A DNA stretch of 6,316 nucleotides from Promethearchaeota archaeon (lineage in GTDB: Archaea > Asgardarchaeota > Lokiarchaeia > Sigynarchaeales > SOKP01), in contig JAEOTJ010000279.1 in NCBI GenBank assembly GCA_016839905.1, positions 1-6,316 of the forward strand, read 5' to 3'. The translations under genes and the position numbers were made by a program. The notes under the pieces were generated by a model. The model did no database searches and was not told the origin of the DNA. It saw only the letters and a list, made by a program, of their open reading frames with translations. Below, piece after piece: positions 5,272 to 6,316 of this stretch. Each line of letters starts with the position of its first letter. The stretch's first letter is position 1.

Positions 5272-6316
5272 CTATTTTTCAAACTCATATACTCCATAGA
5301 GCCAATCTCTCTCTAAAGGTTCGAATAATAATGTAAAATTTGTGCTATTCTCAAATTCATTTAGAAATAATGTTTTATTAAAGCTAGACTTTTTTAATAA
5401 CAAGTATTCAACATTATTATCAATACAAAAATTATAAAATTCCAAATAAGTCCAATCTATAGTAGTGTTATAATAAATAACATCATAATCATATAGAAAT
5501 GAATAAAAACTATTTTTAGTTTTTTGATCATTATCATTATTAAAATCATAAACTGCTATATTAGCCCCTTCTGGAATATTATTAATGATATATAAGACAT
5601 TTTCGGCAAAGTAAATATAATTATAGCTATAATAAAATTTTTCTCTGGAAGCATAATAAGTGGTTGAAAAAATAACAATTAAAAGAATTAGAATTACTTT
5701 TATATCTAAAATCTTCTCAAAAATCTTTCCCCGTTTATGATTATGCTGAGAATTTTTATGTTTTGATTTAGAATTTTTATAAAATTTTATTATTTGAACT
5801 ATAATCCATTCTAAGGTCAATGCTGCAAGAATAATGATGTGAGGTGTAAAAGTTTCAATGATTCTAGTATTAAAACAAATATACTTGATATTAGATGTAA
5901 AATATTCTATATTAAAAAGAAAGGGGATATAGAATACTAAAAACACAAAAATGAGGCCGATTTTTAAAGAGTTAATAAAATCTTGTGAATCTCTATCTCT
6001 TTTCTTTCTTCTTAAGAATAATCCACCAATTGCAAAAAAGAAAAAAAATCCAATTGTTCTATTCCATATTAATTCATCTAATATATCATAATGTAAGATT
6101 TTTTCAGTCGAATTATAAATAGTTAATAATAATGAAGAATTTTTAAAATAACCAGAAGGATTTAAAGTTATATTTTGAAAAAAAGTGAAATAACTTATAA
6201 AAATTTTAATGATATTATTGTTATATACTATAAGTAAAGATATAATATGAGGAATTAATATAATAAACATAATTAATAAGATTAGAATGATTTCTTTAAA
6301 GATTTTTTTAAGATTG
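5272..6316 (-). CDS. C-terminal part of a multipass membrane protein, probable GT-C-type glycosyltransferase (5' partial)
   Basis: The gene ends with TAG at 5274-5272 and its frame stays open through the right window edge, so the Met at 6270 is probably internal. About five membrane helices are visible: near 6292-6225, 6057-6010 (GFFFFFAIGG), 5964-5911, 5844-5776 and 5700-5647. The last is followed by a soluble domain of about 125 residues containing IPEGANIAVYDFNN. Basic loops (RRKKRDRD; KNSKSKHKN...HKRGK) mark the cytoplasmic side, and all eight NxS/T sequons fall in the opposite loops or the C-terminal domain, giving a consistent topology with the C-terminus outside. The layout of late helices, including an Arg before a TPHIIILAALTLE helix, plus an outer C-terminal domain resembles archaeal GT-C (PMT/GT39-like) lipid-linked sugar transferases. 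The catalytic acidic loop expected near the N-terminus is outside the window, so function is tentative. It could be another large envelope membrane protein. Confidence 0.75.
   Translation of the reverse strand, partial: NLKKIFKEIILILLIMFIILIPHIISLLIVYNNNIIKIFISYFTFFQNITLNPSGYFKNSSLLLTIYNSTEKILHYDILDELIWNRTIGFFFFFAIGGLFLRRKKRDRDSQDFINSLKIGLIFVFLVFYIPFLFNIEYFTSNIKYICFNTRIIETFTPHIIILAALTLEWIIVQIIKFYKNSKSKHKNSQHNHKRGKIFEKILDIKVILILLIVIFSTTYYASREKFYYSYNYIYFAENVLYIINNIPEGANIAVYDFNNDNDQKTKNSFYSFLYDYDVIYYNTTIDWTYLEFYNFCIDNNVEYLLLKKSSFNKTLFLNEFENSTNFTLLFEPLERDWLYGVYEFEK

Noticed and set aside
5258..5273. AGAGA/TCTCT hairpin at the membrane-protein stop as a terminator
   Set aside because: The stem is only 5 bp, overlaps the stop codon and is not followed by a T-run on the - strand.
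1..6316. CRISPR array, tRNA, rRNA, insertion sequence or phage module
   Set aside because: There are no regularly spaced direct repeats outside the coding modules, no cloverleaf or rRNA-like GC-rich block, and no transposase or integrase motif on either strand.

Overview
The window is very AT-rich and looks archaeal. Genes have no or weak Shine-Dalgarno sequences, TATA-like boxes lie upstream, and gene ends are followed by plain T-tracts. The gene content also fits an anaerobic archaeon: a CooC-type nickel-insertion ATPase, the [NiFe]-hydrogenase chaperone HypC, a regulator built only of winged-helix domains, a GT-C-like membrane protein, and a large cell-surface protein anchored by one C-terminal membrane helix with a cytoplasmic B-box-like zinc domain. 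The last architecture makes me favour an Asgard (Lokiarchaeia-like) archaeon. That is an inference from style, since no rRNA or other marker gene is present.

Layout. Positions 1-2786 (+) hold the C-terminal 927 residues of a surface protein whose start lies left of the window: tandem beta-sandwich-like modules rich in N-glycosylation sequons, one membrane helix, a basic linker, a zinc domain and an acidic helical tail. Positions 2787-2986 are a convergent spacer with a T-tract at each end. A triple winged-helix regulator follows (2987-3691, -, TTG start). A 211-bp divergent promoter region separates it from a CooC-type ATPase (3903-4706, +). This ATPase meets hypC (4701-4943, -) tail to tail, the two genes sharing the palindrome TTATAA. 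A 328-bp AT-rich gap without a convincing gene (4944-5271) precedes the 3' part of a multipass membrane protein (5272 to beyond the right end, -), probably a GT-C-type glycosyltransferase.

How the genes may fit together. CooC and HypC are both maturation factors for nickel enzymes (CO dehydrogenase/acetyl-CoA synthase and [NiFe]-hydrogenase), which suggests a hydrogen-dependent, Wood-Ljungdahl-type metabolism. The regulator sharing a promoter region with cooC is a candidate controller of it. The surface protein and the GT-C-like protein both belong to the cell envelope, but nothing here links them directly. I see no CRISPR array, tRNA, rRNA, insertion sequence or phage gene.
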